Below, one piece after another: positions 33,558-45,483 of a stretch of DNA of 64,000 bases. The number at the start of each line of letters is the position of its first letter. Position 1 is the first letter of the stretch. The position numbers and the translations under genes were made by a program. The DNA is from Streptococcus sp. HF-1907 (GTDB lineage: Bacteria > Bacillota > Bacilli > Lactobacillales > Streptococcaceae): NCBI RefSeq assembly GCF_015594605.1, contig NZ_JADNQT010000003.1, forward strand, positions 95,297 to 159,296, read 5' to 3'. The notes under the pieces were generated by a model, which saw nothing but the letters and a program-made list of their open reading frames with translations, made no database searches and was not told the DNA's origin.

Positions 33558-34604
33558 CTACCCACTACCATCAATAGAGTTAGAATACAAACAAGAGATA
33601 GTGTAGGCAACATTATTCCCTTGTTTGATCATTATATCCCCAAACCCTTCATGATTAATCGCATCAGGCAATGTCTGCGCTTCTAATGCAATTGCTTCGT
33701 AGGCTTTAGCCTGTTGTCCTGCATCTCTAGAAGGATAAACACCTGACTCAACACTGTTCATAGTGTAAACTACAAATGCATTTCGATCGGAATACATCTT
33801 AATGCAATCGCCACTTTCAGTATCTTTCAAAGTCACCTGTGGCACTTCTAAAGAAGGTGAAACAATAAAAGCATCATCAAGACCGCCTGTTCTCTCAAGA
33901 GCTTGCTCTAGGTTTTGCCCAGTCCTGAAGTCATAGCCTGTTCCTTCCACGGCTAGCACCTTGCCAGTAGGCACAACATCTTCCCTACTTTCAAGATAGG
34001 CATCACTCTGCAAAGTAAGGCTCTGCGTTTTTAAATGTTGATGTCTGCTCAAATTAAAGTAAACATGACTAGTCGGATTAAACAAAGTATCTGCGGTAAT
34101 ATTATAGGCATGGTAAGTAATGTCAAGTTTATTCGTATTATCCAAAGTAAAGTTTACTTCCACCGTCATATCTCCAGGAAATCCATCTACAGCTTCTTTT
34201 GCTAAGTAAGTCATTTTCACAGAAACAGCATCAGGATCTTGATAGGTTTCGTAATGCCAAACTTGCTTATGAAATCCTTTGAAACCGCTATGCAGGCAAT
34301 TGCCTTTTTCATTTTGAGGTAATTGGATTTCCTTGCCACCAACTTTCGCCTTTCCTCCATCAATACGCCCAGCCACTCGACCGATTGACTGACCAGCACA
34401 AAGCGAATTTTTGAGATAATCACTTGGTCGTTCAAACCCTAACACAAGATTTTTCTTTTCAGAAGTTGCTGTTGGAACCAAAAATGACTGCCAGGTTGCT
34501 CCTAAGGTGAGAAAGGTAGCTTCAACATCTTGATCATTCATCAAGCGAATCTGCGTAATCGGTTGACCTTCTATTGTTTCAACAACTTGAGTTTCTATTT
34601 CCAT
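33558..34604 (-). CDS. galM: aldose 1-epimerase (galactose mutarotase)
   Basis: A 348-aa mutarotase that converts beta- to alpha-galactose for galactokinase. Catalytic His (NPTSHVYFNLS) and Glu (AIALEAQTLPDAINH) and the GLDDAFIV loop are present. It is monocistronic, with a near-ideal GalR-like operator 27 bp upstream of its start and a terminator after it. Confidence 0.95.
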   Translation of the reverse strand: MEIETQVVETIEGQPITQIRLMNDQDVEATFLTLGATWQSFLVPTATSEKKNLVLGFERPSDYLKNSLCAGQSIGRVAGRIDGGKAKVGGKEIQLPQNEKGNCLHSGFKGFHKQVWHYETYQDPDAVSVKMTYLAKEAVDGFPGDMTVEVNFTLDNTNKLDITYHAYNITADTLFNPTSHVYFNLSRHQHLKTQSLTLQSDAYLESREDVVPTGKVLAVEGTGYDFRTGQNLEQALERTGGLDDAFIVSPSLEVPQVTLKDTESGDCIKMYSDRNAFVVYTMNSVESGVYPSRDAGQQAKAYEAIALEAQTLPDAINHEGFGDIMIKQGNNVAYTISCLYSNSIDGSG

Positions 34605-34630
34605 AAGATCCTCCTTTTGTATACGGTTAA

Positions 34631-34651
34631 ATTTTACTATTTTAGTAAAAT
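34631..34651 (-). promoter_or_regulatory. GalR-like operator upstream of galM
   Basis: A perfect 9-3-9 inverted repeat, ATTTTACTA-TTT-TAGTAAAAT. Related single sites occur at galK (28345-28359) and before aga (about 45484-45494). Confidence 0.7.
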
Positions 34652-34670
34652 TTTGTAAAGTTTATCTCCG

Positions 34671-34700
34671 CAAAAAAGACCAGAACAAATCTGGTCAAAA
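34671..34700 (-). terminator. dexB terminator
   Basis: On the minus strand GACCAGA pairs with TCTGGTC across a 5-nt loop and is followed by a T6 run. Confidence 0.85.
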
Positions 34701-34722
34701 ATGAAATATTAACTTTTATAGG

Positions 34723-36372
<1,650 letters not shown>

Positions 36373-36524
36373 TTAGCAAAAGAGGGCTGATAGATGAATT
36401 GAGTCAAAAACTCATCTACGCCACCCTCAAAATAGTGTAGTTGATAGGTCTATCCCAAGTCTATATCAACAATTAGAGCTGAGAAGATTCTTCCCAGCTC
36501 TGATTGTTCTCTAGGAGCTTTTGA

Positions 36525-37658
36525 TTAGCGAATAGCTTTTTCAGTCTCAGCGTCGAAGAAGTGTCCTTTAGCAACGTTGAAAGTAAGAGTTACTTTTTCA
36601 CCTGGATTGTGGAAGTCACGCGCATCCACACGTGATGCAAACTCGCTGTTACCGAGTTTCATGTAAAGCATTGTTTCACTACCAAGCAATTCAGAAACAG
36701 CAACTTCTGCTTCAACAGTTGCATTTGGATAAGTATCTTGAACGACAAGGTTACTTGAAATATCTTCTGGACGGATACCAAAAATCACTTCTTTGCCCTT
36801 GTAACCTTTGGCTTCAAGCATTTTCACTTGACCTTCTGGAACAGCGATGTTCAAGCCATCTTTGCTGACAAGGCAGCCATTTTCAACCTTAACAGTGAAG
36901 AAGTTCATAGCTGGGCTTCCGATAAATCCAGCAACGAATTTATTAGCCGGTTGATTGTAAAGTTCTTGTGGTGAACCAACTTGTTCCACACGTCCGATAG
37001 TACCATCACCATCTGGGTTTTTAGTAGCAGACATGATAACAATACGGTCAGCAAGAGTCATAGCTTCTGTTTGGTCGTGGGTAACGTAGATAGTTGTTGC
37101 CCCGATACGACGGTGAATTTTCGCGATTTCAGCACGCATTGATACACGGAGTTTAGCATCCAAGTTTGACAAAGGTTCGTCCATCAAGAATACTTTGGCA
37201 TCACGGACAATAGCACGCCCCATGGCAACACGTTGACGTTGACCACCTGACAAATCAGCTGGTTTACGGTCAAGGAATTCTGTCAAACCGATATTAGCTG
37301 CTGCTTCACGGACACGTTTGTCGATTTCTTCTTTAGAAAATTTACGCAATTTAAGACCGAAGGCCATGTTATCGTAAACGGTCATGTGTGGGTAAAGGGC
37401 ATAGTTTTGGAAAACCATAGCAATGTCGCGGTCTTTAGGTGATTTGTCATTAACCACTTCGCCGTCAATTTTAAGTTCACCTTCAGTGATATCTTCAAGA
37501 CCTGCAATCATACGAAGCGTTGTAGATTTACCACAACCAGAAGGTCCAACGAATACGATAAATTCTTTATCTTTAATGTCTAGGTCAAAATCTTCTACAG
37601 AATAGTGACTAGCATTTGGGTATTTTTTGTAAATGTGATTAAGGTTTAATTCTACCAT
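36525..37658 (-). CDS. msmK: sugar ABC transporter ATP-binding protein
   Basis: A 377-aa CUT1-type ATPase that powers MsmEFG and often other sugar importers. Walker A GPSGCGKSTT, signature LSGGQRQRVAMGRAIVRD, Walker B VFLMDEPLSNLD and the H-loop VTHDQ are intact, with a C-terminal TOBE/MalK-type domain. ATG at 37658 follows AGAGGA; an earlier in-frame Met would sit in the leader. It is unlinked from msmEFG by two genes and has its own cre-like box, which fits a shared ATPase. Confidence 0.95.
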   Translation of the reverse strand: MVELNLNHIYKKYPNASHYSVEDFDLDIKDKEFIVFVGPSGCGKSTTLRMIAGLEDITEGELKIDGEVVNDKSPKDRDIAMVFQNYALYPHMTVYDNMAFGLKLRKFSKEEIDKRVREAAANIGLTEFLDRKPADLSGGQRQRVAMGRAIVRDAKVFLMDEPLSNLDAKLRVSMRAEIAKIHRRIGATTIYVTHDQTEAMTLADRIVIMSATKNPDGDGTIGRVEQVGSPQELYNQPANKFVAGFIGSPAMNFFTVKVENGCLVSKDGLNIAVPEGQVKMLEAKGYKGKEVIFGIRPEDISSNLVVQDTYPNATVEAEVAVSELLGSETMLYMKLGNSEFASRVDARDFHNPGEKVTLTFNVAKGHFFDAETEKAIR

Positions 37659-37702
37659 GATTGTTTCCTCTTTTATTTTTCTTAACAAAGATAGTATAAC
37701 AA

Positions 37703-37716
37703 AGAAAACGGTTGCA
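37703..37716 (-). promoter_or_regulatory. cre box upstream of msmK
   Basis: The minus strand reads TGCAACCGTTTTCT, which fits the consensus TGNAANCGNWNNCW at every fixed position. It overlaps the promoter area (TATACT just downstream), as expected for CcpA repression. Confidence 0.7.
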
Positions 37717-37775
37717 AAATAGATGCAAGGCGTCCAATCTTTTTAGGCAACTTGCACAAATTTTGGTAAAATTAC

Positions 37776-38618
37776 CTAAATTTCTTGAATCAATAGATAG
37801 CAGTAAGCCAAATCATCCAAATTTTTCAGATTAAGACCCGACAAACTTTGGAATTTATCCAGCTTATACTGAAGCGAATTACGATGGATAAAAAGGTGTT
37901 GCGCGGTCTGCATGAGGTTGCCATGCTCCTGCCACAGCCTTGTGATCACATCGGACATATCTTCCATCGACCCAATCTGCTGGAGCACTTTTTTCTTGAT
38001 GGATGGCTGCGCTAGCTGATTGACCAAAGCCCATAAAGCCAGCGAGGCAAAAGTCACAGTCTGCGTCTCCCCCCGGTGCATCAGATAATCGCTAAAAAGC
38101 CGATTCTCGTCCGCAAAATAAGCCTGAAGGTCACTGCCGCGCACATTGGACCAAGTATTACCAAAGGCGACCGTAAGACTCATGGCAAAATCACTCTCGA
38201 TGGTCGGAAGCAGGTCTTCTATGATAACTCTAGCATCCAAGACCTTGGTCTGGTCCAGAATCATAAGGCTACGCGTCGGAGTGAGATTGGGCATAGCTAC
38301 AACATTTGCCAGCAAGCCTTCCATCAATTCCACCAGCTCTGCTGAGAAAGGAAATTGATGCTCGATGTAAACCAGCTGAACCTTTGATAAATCAAGAGGC
38401 ATGACCTCTTTCTCACCCAGAAAATAAGCCAGCCAAGGGTCTTTCAAAGAAGTGTCCTTGCTCTCCTCGTCAAGCATCCCCAGCAAATAACGCTCGCGCT
38501 CCGTCAGCTCACCAGCAGGCAAATAAATCACCTGATTATGACGCTCAATACTCACCCAATCACCTTCCACAGGCTTCTGTCCTAGAACTGCCCCAGGAAA
38601 TATTTCTTCAATCGACAT
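37776..38618 (-). CDS. PucR/CdaR-type helix-turn-helix regulator
   Basis: A 280-aa protein with a C-terminal PucR-type HTH: NLMQTAQHLFIHRNSLQYKL followed by DKFQSLSGLNLKNLDDLAYCYLL. The N-terminal two-thirds shows no domain I can name. It lies between gtfA and msmK on the same strand, with gaps containing a terminator on the gtfA side. Its targets and ligand are unknown; a role in regulating the surrounding sugar genes is a guess from position only. Confidence 0.75.
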   Translation of the reverse strand: MSIEEIFPGAVLGQKPVEGDWVSIERHNQVIYLPAGELTERERYLLGMLDEESKDTSLKDPWLAYFLGEKEVMPLDLSKVQLVYIEHQFPFSAELVELMEGLLANVVAMPNLTPTRSLMILDQTKVLDARVIIEDLLPTIESDFAMSLTVAFGNTWSNVRGSDLQAYFADENRLFSDYLMHRGETQTVTFASLALWALVNQLAQPSIKKKVLQQIGSMEDMSDVITRLWQEHGNLMQTAQHLFIHRNSLQYKLDKFQSLSGLNLKNLDDLAYCYLLIQEI

Positions 38619-38674
38619 ATTGCCTCCCTTCTTCCTTGTTCAAATTATAACATAGTGGGGACTTGGATGACATG

Positions 38675-38706
38675 AAAAATCAGCGAACCCTAGGACTCAC
38701 TGATTA
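38675..38706 (-). terminator. terminator of the aga-msmEFG-gtfA operon
   Basis: On the minus strand AATCAGTGA pairs with TTCGCTGATT with one internal mismatch, followed by TTTTTC. Confidence 0.75.
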
Positions 38707-38711
38707 TTTTC

Positions 38712-40157
38712 TTAGTCAAAACTGATGACTTGATTATTTTCAGTCACAGTGTAAGTCAACTCTTTCAAGTTAATTGTCGCTTCTGCCACCACAGATTTGT
38801 CCGCATTATGACGCGTGATAAGGATGGTATTGGCATCTGGCGTTGCCACTTCAATTCCGCCATCTAGGTCAAAGGCTGCGCTTTGGTTGCGGTAAGTGAA
38901 GAGCTTCAAGAGTGCTTTGACAACAGGACGCTCAACTTCTTGGGCAATTTCTTCACTAGTATAATAGTGACGGTTGATATTGCGACCTTCCTTGGTATTT
39001 TCCAACAACTCTAGGTCATTTTTACCAGCTAGGAAGCCAACATAGTAAACCTGCGGAATACCTGGTGCAAAGGCTTGAATGAGGCGAGCGAGGAAATATT
39101 TCTTGTCATCGTCACCCAGAGCTGAGTAGTAAGTGGAGTTAATTTGATAAATATCCAAATTATTGTACTCAGCAGAGGAATATTTGCGTTTGACATTGGC
39201 ACCAACCTTGTAAAGTTGGTTAGAGGTGTAGTCAATTTCCTCGTCTGTCAAGATGTCCTTGACATCCACCACACCGATACCATCGTGCGTATCCAGCGTT
39301 GTGAACTGCTTCATTGGACTCATTTTTAACCATTTAGCCAACTGGTTGGTCTTGCCACTGTAAAGCGAGTAGAGGGTCACCATTGGCAGGGCAAAGTCGT
39401 AAACGAAGTAGCCGTGATCAGAAATTTTGAAAGGAATAGTGTAGTGCTCATGGATTTCTGGCAAAATGTCTGCGCCAGCTTCATTGGCAATTTTTTGAAC
39501 AGAATCTAGCAAATCCCAGATTTCAGGTTCAACGAAGAAATCGTTGGTGTCCAATTTTTTCACAGCGTAGGCAAAAGCGTCCAGACGAATGAGGTCACAA
39601 CCGTTGGCTGCCAAGTTTTCGATGGTCTTTTTGATGAAGTCCATGGTCACTTGTTTGGTCACATCAAGGTCAATCTGTTCTTCTCCGAAAGTGTTCCAGA
39701 GGTGTTCTTTGCTACCATCTGCAAAGACGATTTCCTGCATTGGTGCCTTGTCCTTGCGCTTGTAGATTAGGTCTACGTCAGCTTGCGTCGGACGATTTTC
39801 AGGCCAGAATTTTTCCCAACGAAGAAAGAGACCTGCGTATTCAGACGCATCCTTTTTCTCTTGGAAATCCTTGTAATACTTGGATTGACGAGAAATGTGG
39901 TTAATCATGAAGTCAAACATAAGGTAGTATTTGTCACCCAGACGCTTGACATCATCCCAGTCACCAAAAGCGGCATCTACTTCATCATAGTCAACCGGTG
40001 CAAAACCGCGGTCTCCTGTCGATGGGAAGAAAGGCAGCAAGTGCACACCGCCAACCGCATCGCCAAAATACTTGGTCATATTGTCATCCAACTCTTTCAA
40101 ATTCTTACCCAAACTGTCTGAGTAAGTGATTAACATGGTTTTATTTGTAATAGTCAT
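38712..40157 (-). CDS. gtfA: sucrose phosphorylase
   Basis: A 481-aa GH13 subfamily enzyme that converts sucrose and phosphate to glucose-1-P and fructose inside the cell. Nucleophile Asp is in [10 protein letters not shown] and acid/base Glu in [19 protein letters not shown] follows. ATG at 40157 has GGAG 9 nt upstream and gives the S. mutans length; an in-frame Met 15 bp earlier overlaps that site. It completes the msm operon by handling sucrose released from raffinose. Confidence 0.95.
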   Translation of the reverse strand: MTITNKTMLITYSDSLGKNLKELDDNMTKYFGDAVGGVHLLPFFPSTGDRGFAPVDYDEVDAAFGDWDDVKRLGDKYYLMFDFMINHISRQSKYYKDFQEKKDASEYAGLFLRWEKFWPENRPTQADVDLIYKRKDKAPMQEIVFADGSKEHLWNTFGEEQIDLDVTKQVTMDFIKKTIENLAANGCDLIRLDAFAYAVKKLDTNDFFVEPEIWDLLDSVQKIANEAGADILPEIHEHYTIPFKISDHGYFVYDFALPMVTLYSLYSGKTNQLAKWLKMSPMKQFTTLDTHDGIGVVDVKDILTDEEIDYTSNQLYKVGANVKRKYSSAEYNNLDIYQINSTYYSALGDDDKKYFLARLIQAFAPGIPQVYYVGFLAGKNDLELLENTKEGRNINRHYYTSEEIAQEVERPVVKALLKLFTYRNQSAAFDLDGGIEVATPDANTILITRHNADKSVVAEATINLKELTYTVTENNQVISFD

Positions 40158-40258
40158 AATAGGGGTCTCCATTTTGTAAAGACTAAGACTGACTAGGAAC
40201 AGCCAGCCTTACAACTTTTGTTTAAAACTCAGAGTGTGGTCTCAGCTACTCTTGACTC

Positions 40259-41092
40259 TTATTTAACCGCACCGTTACTCATACCAGCAATGATATTCTT
40301 TTGGAAGATGAGGTAAACGATGGTGATGGTAATGATACCAACGACGTAGGAAGCAAAACTTGGACCGTAATCGTTGAAGTATTGACCGGTGTAGTTGTAT
40401 TGGAAGAGGGGAAGAGTCCACATGTTTGAATTTTTGTTCAAAATCAACAATGGCAACATGAAATCATTCCAGAACCAGAGAGCATTGATAATCAAAGTTG
40501 TAGCATGCATTGGTTTTAACATTGGAAAGACGATTTTACGATAAGTTGTGAAACGGTCTGCACCATCAATCATGGCTGCTTCGTCCAAACTATCTGGTAC
40601 GCTCAATTTGATATAGCCCACATACAAGAAGAGGGTTTGTGGCACAGCGTAAGTGAGGTAGAGGAGAATAAGTCCCCACATATTTGCCAAACCAAGACGG
40701 CTCATCATGACAGTGATGGGAATCATGATAACTTGGAATGGAACGAAAATCCCAAGAATCAAGAGTGAATACATGATAGCGTAAGCTTTTTTCTTAGACA
40801 TATTGCGGGCAATAGAATAAGCTGCCGCTGGAATGAAGAGGGTTACCAAGATTACTGATAGAACCGTGATAACGGCTGAATTCCAGAAATAATGACCGAT
40901 ACCATCTGCAAGTAGGCGTGTATAGTTAGCCATTGTGGCAGGATTTGGGAAGGCAAAGAAATGCCCCATGATATCCTTGGTTGATTTGAAAGATGAGAAT
41001 ACAGTCGCTAGTAGAGGAATCAAAATCAAGATTGACCCGACTGTTAAAAGGATGTATTTCCAAATATTATTATAGCGTTCTTCTTTTTTCAT
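40259..41092 (-). CDS. msmG: multiple sugar ABC transporter permease
   Basis: A 277-aa CUT1 permease with six predicted membrane helices. The EAA loop DSLDEAAMIDGADRFTTYRK that contacts the ATPase is near residue 170. It forms the translocation pore with MsmF. It is 12 bp downstream of msmF; a 101-bp gap precedes gtfA. Confidence 0.95.
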   Translation of the reverse strand: MKKEERYNNIWKYILLTVGSILILIPLLATVFSSFKSTKDIMGHFFAFPNPATMANYTRLLADGIGHYFWNSAVITVLSVILVTLFIPAAAYSIARNMSKKKAYAIMYSLLILGIFVPFQVIMIPITVMMSRLGLANMWGLILLYLTYAVPQTLFLYVGYIKLSVPDSLDEAAMIDGADRFTTYRKIVFPMLKPMHATTLIINALWFWNDFMLPLLILNKNSNMWTLPLFQYNYTGQYFNDYGPSFASYVVGIITITIVYLIFQKNIIAGMSNGAVK

Positions 41093-41104
41093 TAGCCTAG
41101 TCTC

Positions 41105-41971
41105 CTAAATTTCGAAGCGACGTGACAATCGAATTTGAAGGATTGACACAATAGCAATGACGATGAATAGAATCAATGCAATGGCATTGGCATAACCATA
41201 TTGGTTGCTCTTGAAGGCGTAGTTGTAAACCAAGAGACCAATTGAGGTTGTTGAGTTACTTGGACCACCACCAGTCAAAGCGAAGATTTGGTCGAAGGCT
41301 GTCAAACCTGCTTTAAGCGCCATAATGAAGACCATTGAAATACTTGGAAGCAAGTAAGGCAATTCAATATTGAAGAAGGTTTGCTTGCTGTTGGCACCAT
41401 CAATGGCTGCCGCTTCTGTGATGTCACTTGGAATACTTTGAAGCCCTGCCAAGAAAATGATGATTGGCATAGCCACCCCTTGCCACAAGAGAACGAAGAC
41501 TGCTGCGAAAACCGCTCCGCCCATTGTTCCCAAAAGACTTGTCTCTAACCAACCAATGTGGAGAGCACTACCGATAGCTGGAAGTCCATAGTTGAAGACT
41601 TGTTTAAAAATCAATGAAACTGTCAAACCAGAAAGCACTGCTGGGAAGAAGAACCAAGCTCTAAAGAAGGTTTGTCCCTTGATTTTTGAATTGAGCACGC
41701 GCGCAATCAAGATACCAAGAACAATTTCCCCAACAATCAAGGCAATTGTCAAGATGAGTGTAAAACCGATAGCTTTCATAAACTTGCTATCTGTCATCAA
41801 GATTTTATAGTTATTAAGCCCAACAAATTCAAAATTGTAAGTCAAACCTGTCCAGTTAGTCAAACTGTAAAAGGCACCTTGGAACATTGGGAAGTAGAAG
41901 AATACTGCTTGCAGAATGAGCGGTACAATTAGAAAGACCCAACCCCAATATTTATTCAAAACTTTTCTCAT
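41105..41971 (-). CDS. msmF: multiple sugar ABC transporter permease
   Basis: A 288-aa CUT1 permease, partner of MsmG, with six membrane helices and the EAA loop SDITEAAAIDGANSKQTFFN near residue 185. It is 12 bp after msmE. Confidence 0.95.
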   Translation of the reverse strand: MRKVLNKYWGWVFLIVPLILQAVFFYFPMFQGAFYSLTNWTGLTYNFEFVGLNNYKILMTDSKFMKAIGFTLILTIALIVGEIVLGILIARVLNSKIKGQTFFRAWFFFPAVLSGLTVSLIFKQVFNYGLPAIGSALHIGWLETSLLGTMGGAVFAAVFVLLWQGVAMPIIIFLAGLQSIPSDITEAAAIDGANSKQTFFNIELPYLLPSISMVFIMALKAGLTAFDQIFALTGGGPSNSTTSIGLLVYNYAFKSNQYGYANAIALILFIVIAIVSILQIRLSRRFEI

Positions 41972-41983
41972 TACTGTGTCCTC

Positions 41984-43243
41984 CTAATCAACGTCTGCTT
42001 TCATTGGGTTGAAGAATGCGTTCAATTCGTCTGCTAAATTCTTACGATCTTGTGTCATCAAGTAGTTAGCTGTTGCAGAGAAGAAGTCATCTTCACTTGT
42101 CCAATGTTGTGCCATCCAGACATAGTGTTTATCTGTGAAGGCAAGTCTGTTCAAGGCTACAAATGGTGAATTTTTATCTTCTTTAACACCTTTAACTGCG
42201 ACTGGTGAACCATCAACATCATAGTATTTTTGCATAGCTTTAGCTGTTGTCATGTAAGCTACGAATTTTTCAGATGCTTTAAGATGTTTGGTCTTAGATG
42301 AGATAGACATGGCTAAGTCACCAGCACCAACGGTTGCACTGTCACCAGCTTTTTTACCTGGGAAAGCAAAGGTTGAAATTTCAAATTTAGGATTTTGTTG
42401 ACGCATAGCTGCTAGCGCCCAAGAACCATTTGGAGTCATCAAGGCTTTACCTGATGTGAAGGCTACAACTGCATCGTTGTAAGAAGCCCCTTCCCAGTTA
42501 GCTTGTTGATTACCCTTAGCAGCTAGCAAGTCCAAACGTTTAGCATCTTCTTTGAGAATACTGTCGCTAGCTGAAATGCTATTGGGTTTTGAGAAGCGGA
42601 GGTAATCGTTAGCCTTATCCGCACTACCTGTGATGGTAATCAATGACAACTGATGGTAACCATTCAAGGTCCAACCTTCTGTTCCTGCTACTGAAAATGG
42701 TGTTTCACCTGCGGCCTTGATTTTATCAACTAGGGCTACAAATTCATTCCAAGTTTTTGGAGGTTCAAGACCAAGTTCATCAAATTTTGTCTTGTTATAA
42801 TAAATCCCTGAAACATTGGCTGTTAGTGGAACGTTGTAAACCTTACCATTGATGGCGTATTTATTAGCGTAATGATTTTTAAGGTTGTTCAAGTAAGACT
42901 TACCAGTCATGTCATAGAAGTAACCAGCTTTAGCCCACTCTTGGAAGTCCATGTTTTGTGGATAAAGGTTAATGACATCTGGGGCGTCACCCGCAAGCAT
43001 ACGCGTTTTCAAAACAGTACCTGCATCTGGAACGCTAGTCATTTTAACGTGAATTTTTGGATTTGCTTTTTCGAAATCTTTAATGATTTCTTTCAAGGGG
43101 GCATCCATTTCTTTCTTCTGGTTAAAGTATTCAATCGTTACTTTACCATCTGAACTTGTGTCATTGCTTTTACCACAAGCTGCTAAGGTCAAGACAGTCG
43201 CTGACAAGAAGCCAACAGCCGCAAGTTTCTGATACCATTTCAT
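41984..43243 (-). CDS. msmE: sugar-binding lipoprotein of ABC transporter
   Basis: A 419-aa extracellular solute-binding lipoprotein. The signal peptide ends in the lipobox LAAC, giving Cys23 as the lipidated residue. The mature part is a family 1 binding protein (DVINLYPQNMDFQEWA, SGIYYNKTKFDELGL). In S. mutans MsmE binds raffinose, melibiose and isomaltosaccharides; the substrate here is inferred from the adjacent aga and gtfA. Confidence 0.95.
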   Translation of the reverse strand: MKWYQKLAAVGFLSATVLTLAACGKSNDTSSDGKVTIEYFNQKKEMDAPLKEIIKDFEKANPKIHVKMTSVPDAGTVLKTRMLAGDAPDVINLYPQNMDFQEWAKAGYFYDMTGKSYLNNLKNHYANKYAINGKVYNVPLTANVSGIYYNKTKFDELGLEPPKTWNEFVALVDKIKAAGETPFSVAGTEGWTLNGYHQLSLITITGSADKANDYLRFSKPNSISASDSILKEDAKRLDLLAAKGNQQANWEGASYNDAVVAFTSGKALMTPNGSWALAAMRQQNPKFEISTFAFPGKKAGDSATVGAGDLAMSISSKTKHLKASEKFVAYMTTAKAMQKYYDVDGSPVAVKGVKEDKNSPFVALNRLAFTDKHYVWMAQHWTSEDDFFSATANYLMTQDRKNLADELNAFFNPMKADVD

Positions 43244-43255
43244 TTGGCTTTCCTC

Positions 43256-45454
43256 CTATTTGATTGCTTTAAAATGATAACGACGAGAAAGGAAATCGTG
43301 GTCAGCTGGCGCTTCAAACCAACCCATGTGCTCTAGCTCATCTCCGCCAAAGATTTCTTTAGTCTCTACATTTTCGTAAATCTTATCCGAATCGAGTCCA
43401 GTCAATTTCACTTGACTGATTGACTGCTGAGCGCTGTTAAGAACTAGGAAGGTGAAGACAAGAATTTCTGATTTGTCGGCATTAGTGAACATCCAAGCTG
43501 TTTCATTTCCTTCAAAAGGACTCTTGAGTCGCGTGAAGTTTCCATACTGTACTAATTCACGGATATCTTTGTAAACTGCTACCTGAGCTTTTACCAACTC
43601 TTTCTCTTCTTCGGTTAATTTTGTCAAATCTAGCTCGTAACCAAGAACACCACTCATTGCTACATCACCACGTGTATTGAAAGGTGTGATGCGACCAGTT
43701 TGATGATTTGGCACCGCTGAAACATGCGATGTCATCACTGACGGTGGGTAAACTAGCGATGTGCCGTACTGAATACCAAGTCTCGCTACCACATCTGTAT
43801 TATCACTGGTCCATGATTGAGGCATGTAGTAAGCGAAGCTGATGTCAAAACGACCACCACCACCTGAGCAACCTTCCCACAAAATATCTGGGTATTTGCT
43901 AGTCAAGCGCTCAAGCATATCATAAAGTCCCAAAGTGTAACGATGGAAAACCTCGCCCTGACGACCCGCTGGCAAGCTTGCAGAGAAAATATCTGACAAA
44001 TGACGGTTCATGTCCCACTTGATGTAGTCAATATAACCCTGGTCAAGTAAGGCTTCCACCTGAACAAGCACAGCCTCACGAACTTCTTCTCGTCCCAAAT
44101 CAAGAACGAACTGCTGACGACTTGGTGATGGCTTGCGCCCCGGCACAGCCAAACGATAATCTGGATGATTGCGGAAAAGCTCTGAATCCTCAGAAATCAT
44201 TTCTGGTTCAAACCAAAGTCCAAACTTAAGACCTTGACTATGCACATAGTCTGCAAAGCCATTCAAGCCATTTGGAAACTTATTCTTGTCAACGAACCAA
44301 TCACCCAGCGAACTGTCATCATTGTCACGATGACCAAACCAGCCATCATCTAAAACAAACATTTCAATACCAAGTTGCTTAGCCTCATCAACAATCGGAC
44401 GGAGCTTAGCCTCGTCAAAATCAAAATAAGTCGCTTCCCAGTTGTTAACCAAGATTGGACGAAGGGCATGTTGGTATTTGCCACGCGCTACACGGTCACG
44501 AATCAAGCTGTGGAAGGCCTGGCTAAGAGCGTTTAGGCCTTGATGTGAGTAGGTCATAACCACTTCTGGTGTTTGGAAATGTGCTCCCGCTGTCAATTCC
44601 CAAGAAAACTGTTCTTCGTTAATTCCGATAACCACGCGAGTTTGCTCAATTTGATCGCGTTCAATCTCAAGGGCGTGATTTCCAGAGTAAACCAAGCCAA
44701 AACCATAAGCTTCACCAGTGAATTCATCCGTTTTTTGTTGCGCCAAAATCATAGTATTATTCATCTGATGACTGGTCGTTCCGCGTCGACTTGCTAGGCG
44801 TTTTTGACCATAGCTGAGTGCTTCGCGGTTGATATGACGTTCATTGACATGGGCACCTGGTAAGCTGATAAGGTCCAAGGCTTGCGCTGGAAAATCAACG
44901 GTCATTGAAGCCATTTTTTCAATCTTGATTGAAGCATCAGATTGATTGTCAAGACGTGCAGAGCGTGTAATCACTGGACGGTCAGCATAAATGGTGTAGC
45001 TAAGCGCCAATTCTAAACCAGCGACAGCATCTTTCAAATAAACCACCAAGGTCTCAGCTTCACTGTCGTCAAGCACATATGAAGCTGGAAGCCCTTCTAA
45101 AGTCGGCTTGCCTGCAAGCACCTCGTAGCGGTCATAGACAAATTGCGTAGCTTGACTGCCATTAGCCTGTTCCACTAGGATAGCAGGCAGACGATAGTCA
45201 CCCTCACCTGCTCCAGCATATTCGCGAAGTAGGGTATCTGGTGAAAAGCCTCTTTCTAAGCTGTCAGGTAAATTTCCTGAAAAACCACGGTCAATACGTG
45301 GGTATCGACGCTGTCCATGATAGTCTTTTACCGCTTTTCCAAAATACAAATGAGCTAACAAGCCACCTTCTTCAACAGCAAGCAGGTAGGAAATATCTCC
45401 ATTGGTCAAATGAAAAACTTTTTCAGCTTCATCTACAATGATTAAGTGCTTCAT
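43256..45454 (-). CDS. aga: alpha-galactosidase, GH36
   Basis: A 732-aa intracellular GH36 enzyme that releases galactose from melibiose and raffinose. The nucleophile Asp is in YIKWDMNRHL (about residue 480) and the acid/base Asp in SWTSDNTD; the substrate loop SGGGGRFD is intact. An N-terminal beta-sandwich domain of about 300 residues precedes the barrel, as in the family. First gene of aga-msmEFG-gtfA, with AGGAG upstream and a cre-like and GalR-like region before it. Confidence 0.95.
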   Translation of the reverse strand: MKHLIIVDEAEKVFHLTNGDISYLLAVEEGGLLAHLYFGKAVKDYHGQRRYPRIDRGFSGNLPDSLERGFSPDTLLREYAGAGEGDYRLPAILVEQANGSQATQFVYDRYEVLAGKPTLEGLPASYVLDDSEAETLVVYLKDAVAGLELALSYTIYADRPVITRSARLDNQSDASIKIEKMASMTVDFPAQALDLISLPGAHVNERHINREALSYGQKRLASRRGTTSHQMNNTMILAQQKTDEFTGEAYGFGLVYSGNHALEIERDQIEQTRVVIGINEEQFSWELTAGAHFQTPEVVMTYSHQGLNALSQAFHSLIRDRVARGKYQHALRPILVNNWEATYFDFDEAKLRPIVDEAKQLGIEMFVLDDGWFGHRDNDDSSLGDWFVDKNKFPNGLNGFADYVHSQGLKFGLWFEPEMISEDSELFRNHPDYRLAVPGRKPSPSRQQFVLDLGREEVREAVLVQVEALLDQGYIDYIKWDMNRHLSDIFSASLPAGRQGEVFHRYTLGLYDMLERLTSKYPDILWEGCSGGGGRFDISFAYYMPQSWTSDNTDVVARLGIQYGTSLVYPPSVMTSHVSAVPNHQTGRITPFNTRGDVAMSGVLGYELDLTKLTEEEKELVKAQVAVYKDIRELVQYGNFTRLKSPFEGNETAWMFTNADKSEILVFTFLVLNSAQQSISQVKLTGLDSDKIYENVETKEIFGGDELEHMGWFEAPADHDFLSRRYHFKAIK

Positions 45455-45483
45455 AGTCTTCTCCTAAAAGTTTCTTTACTTAA

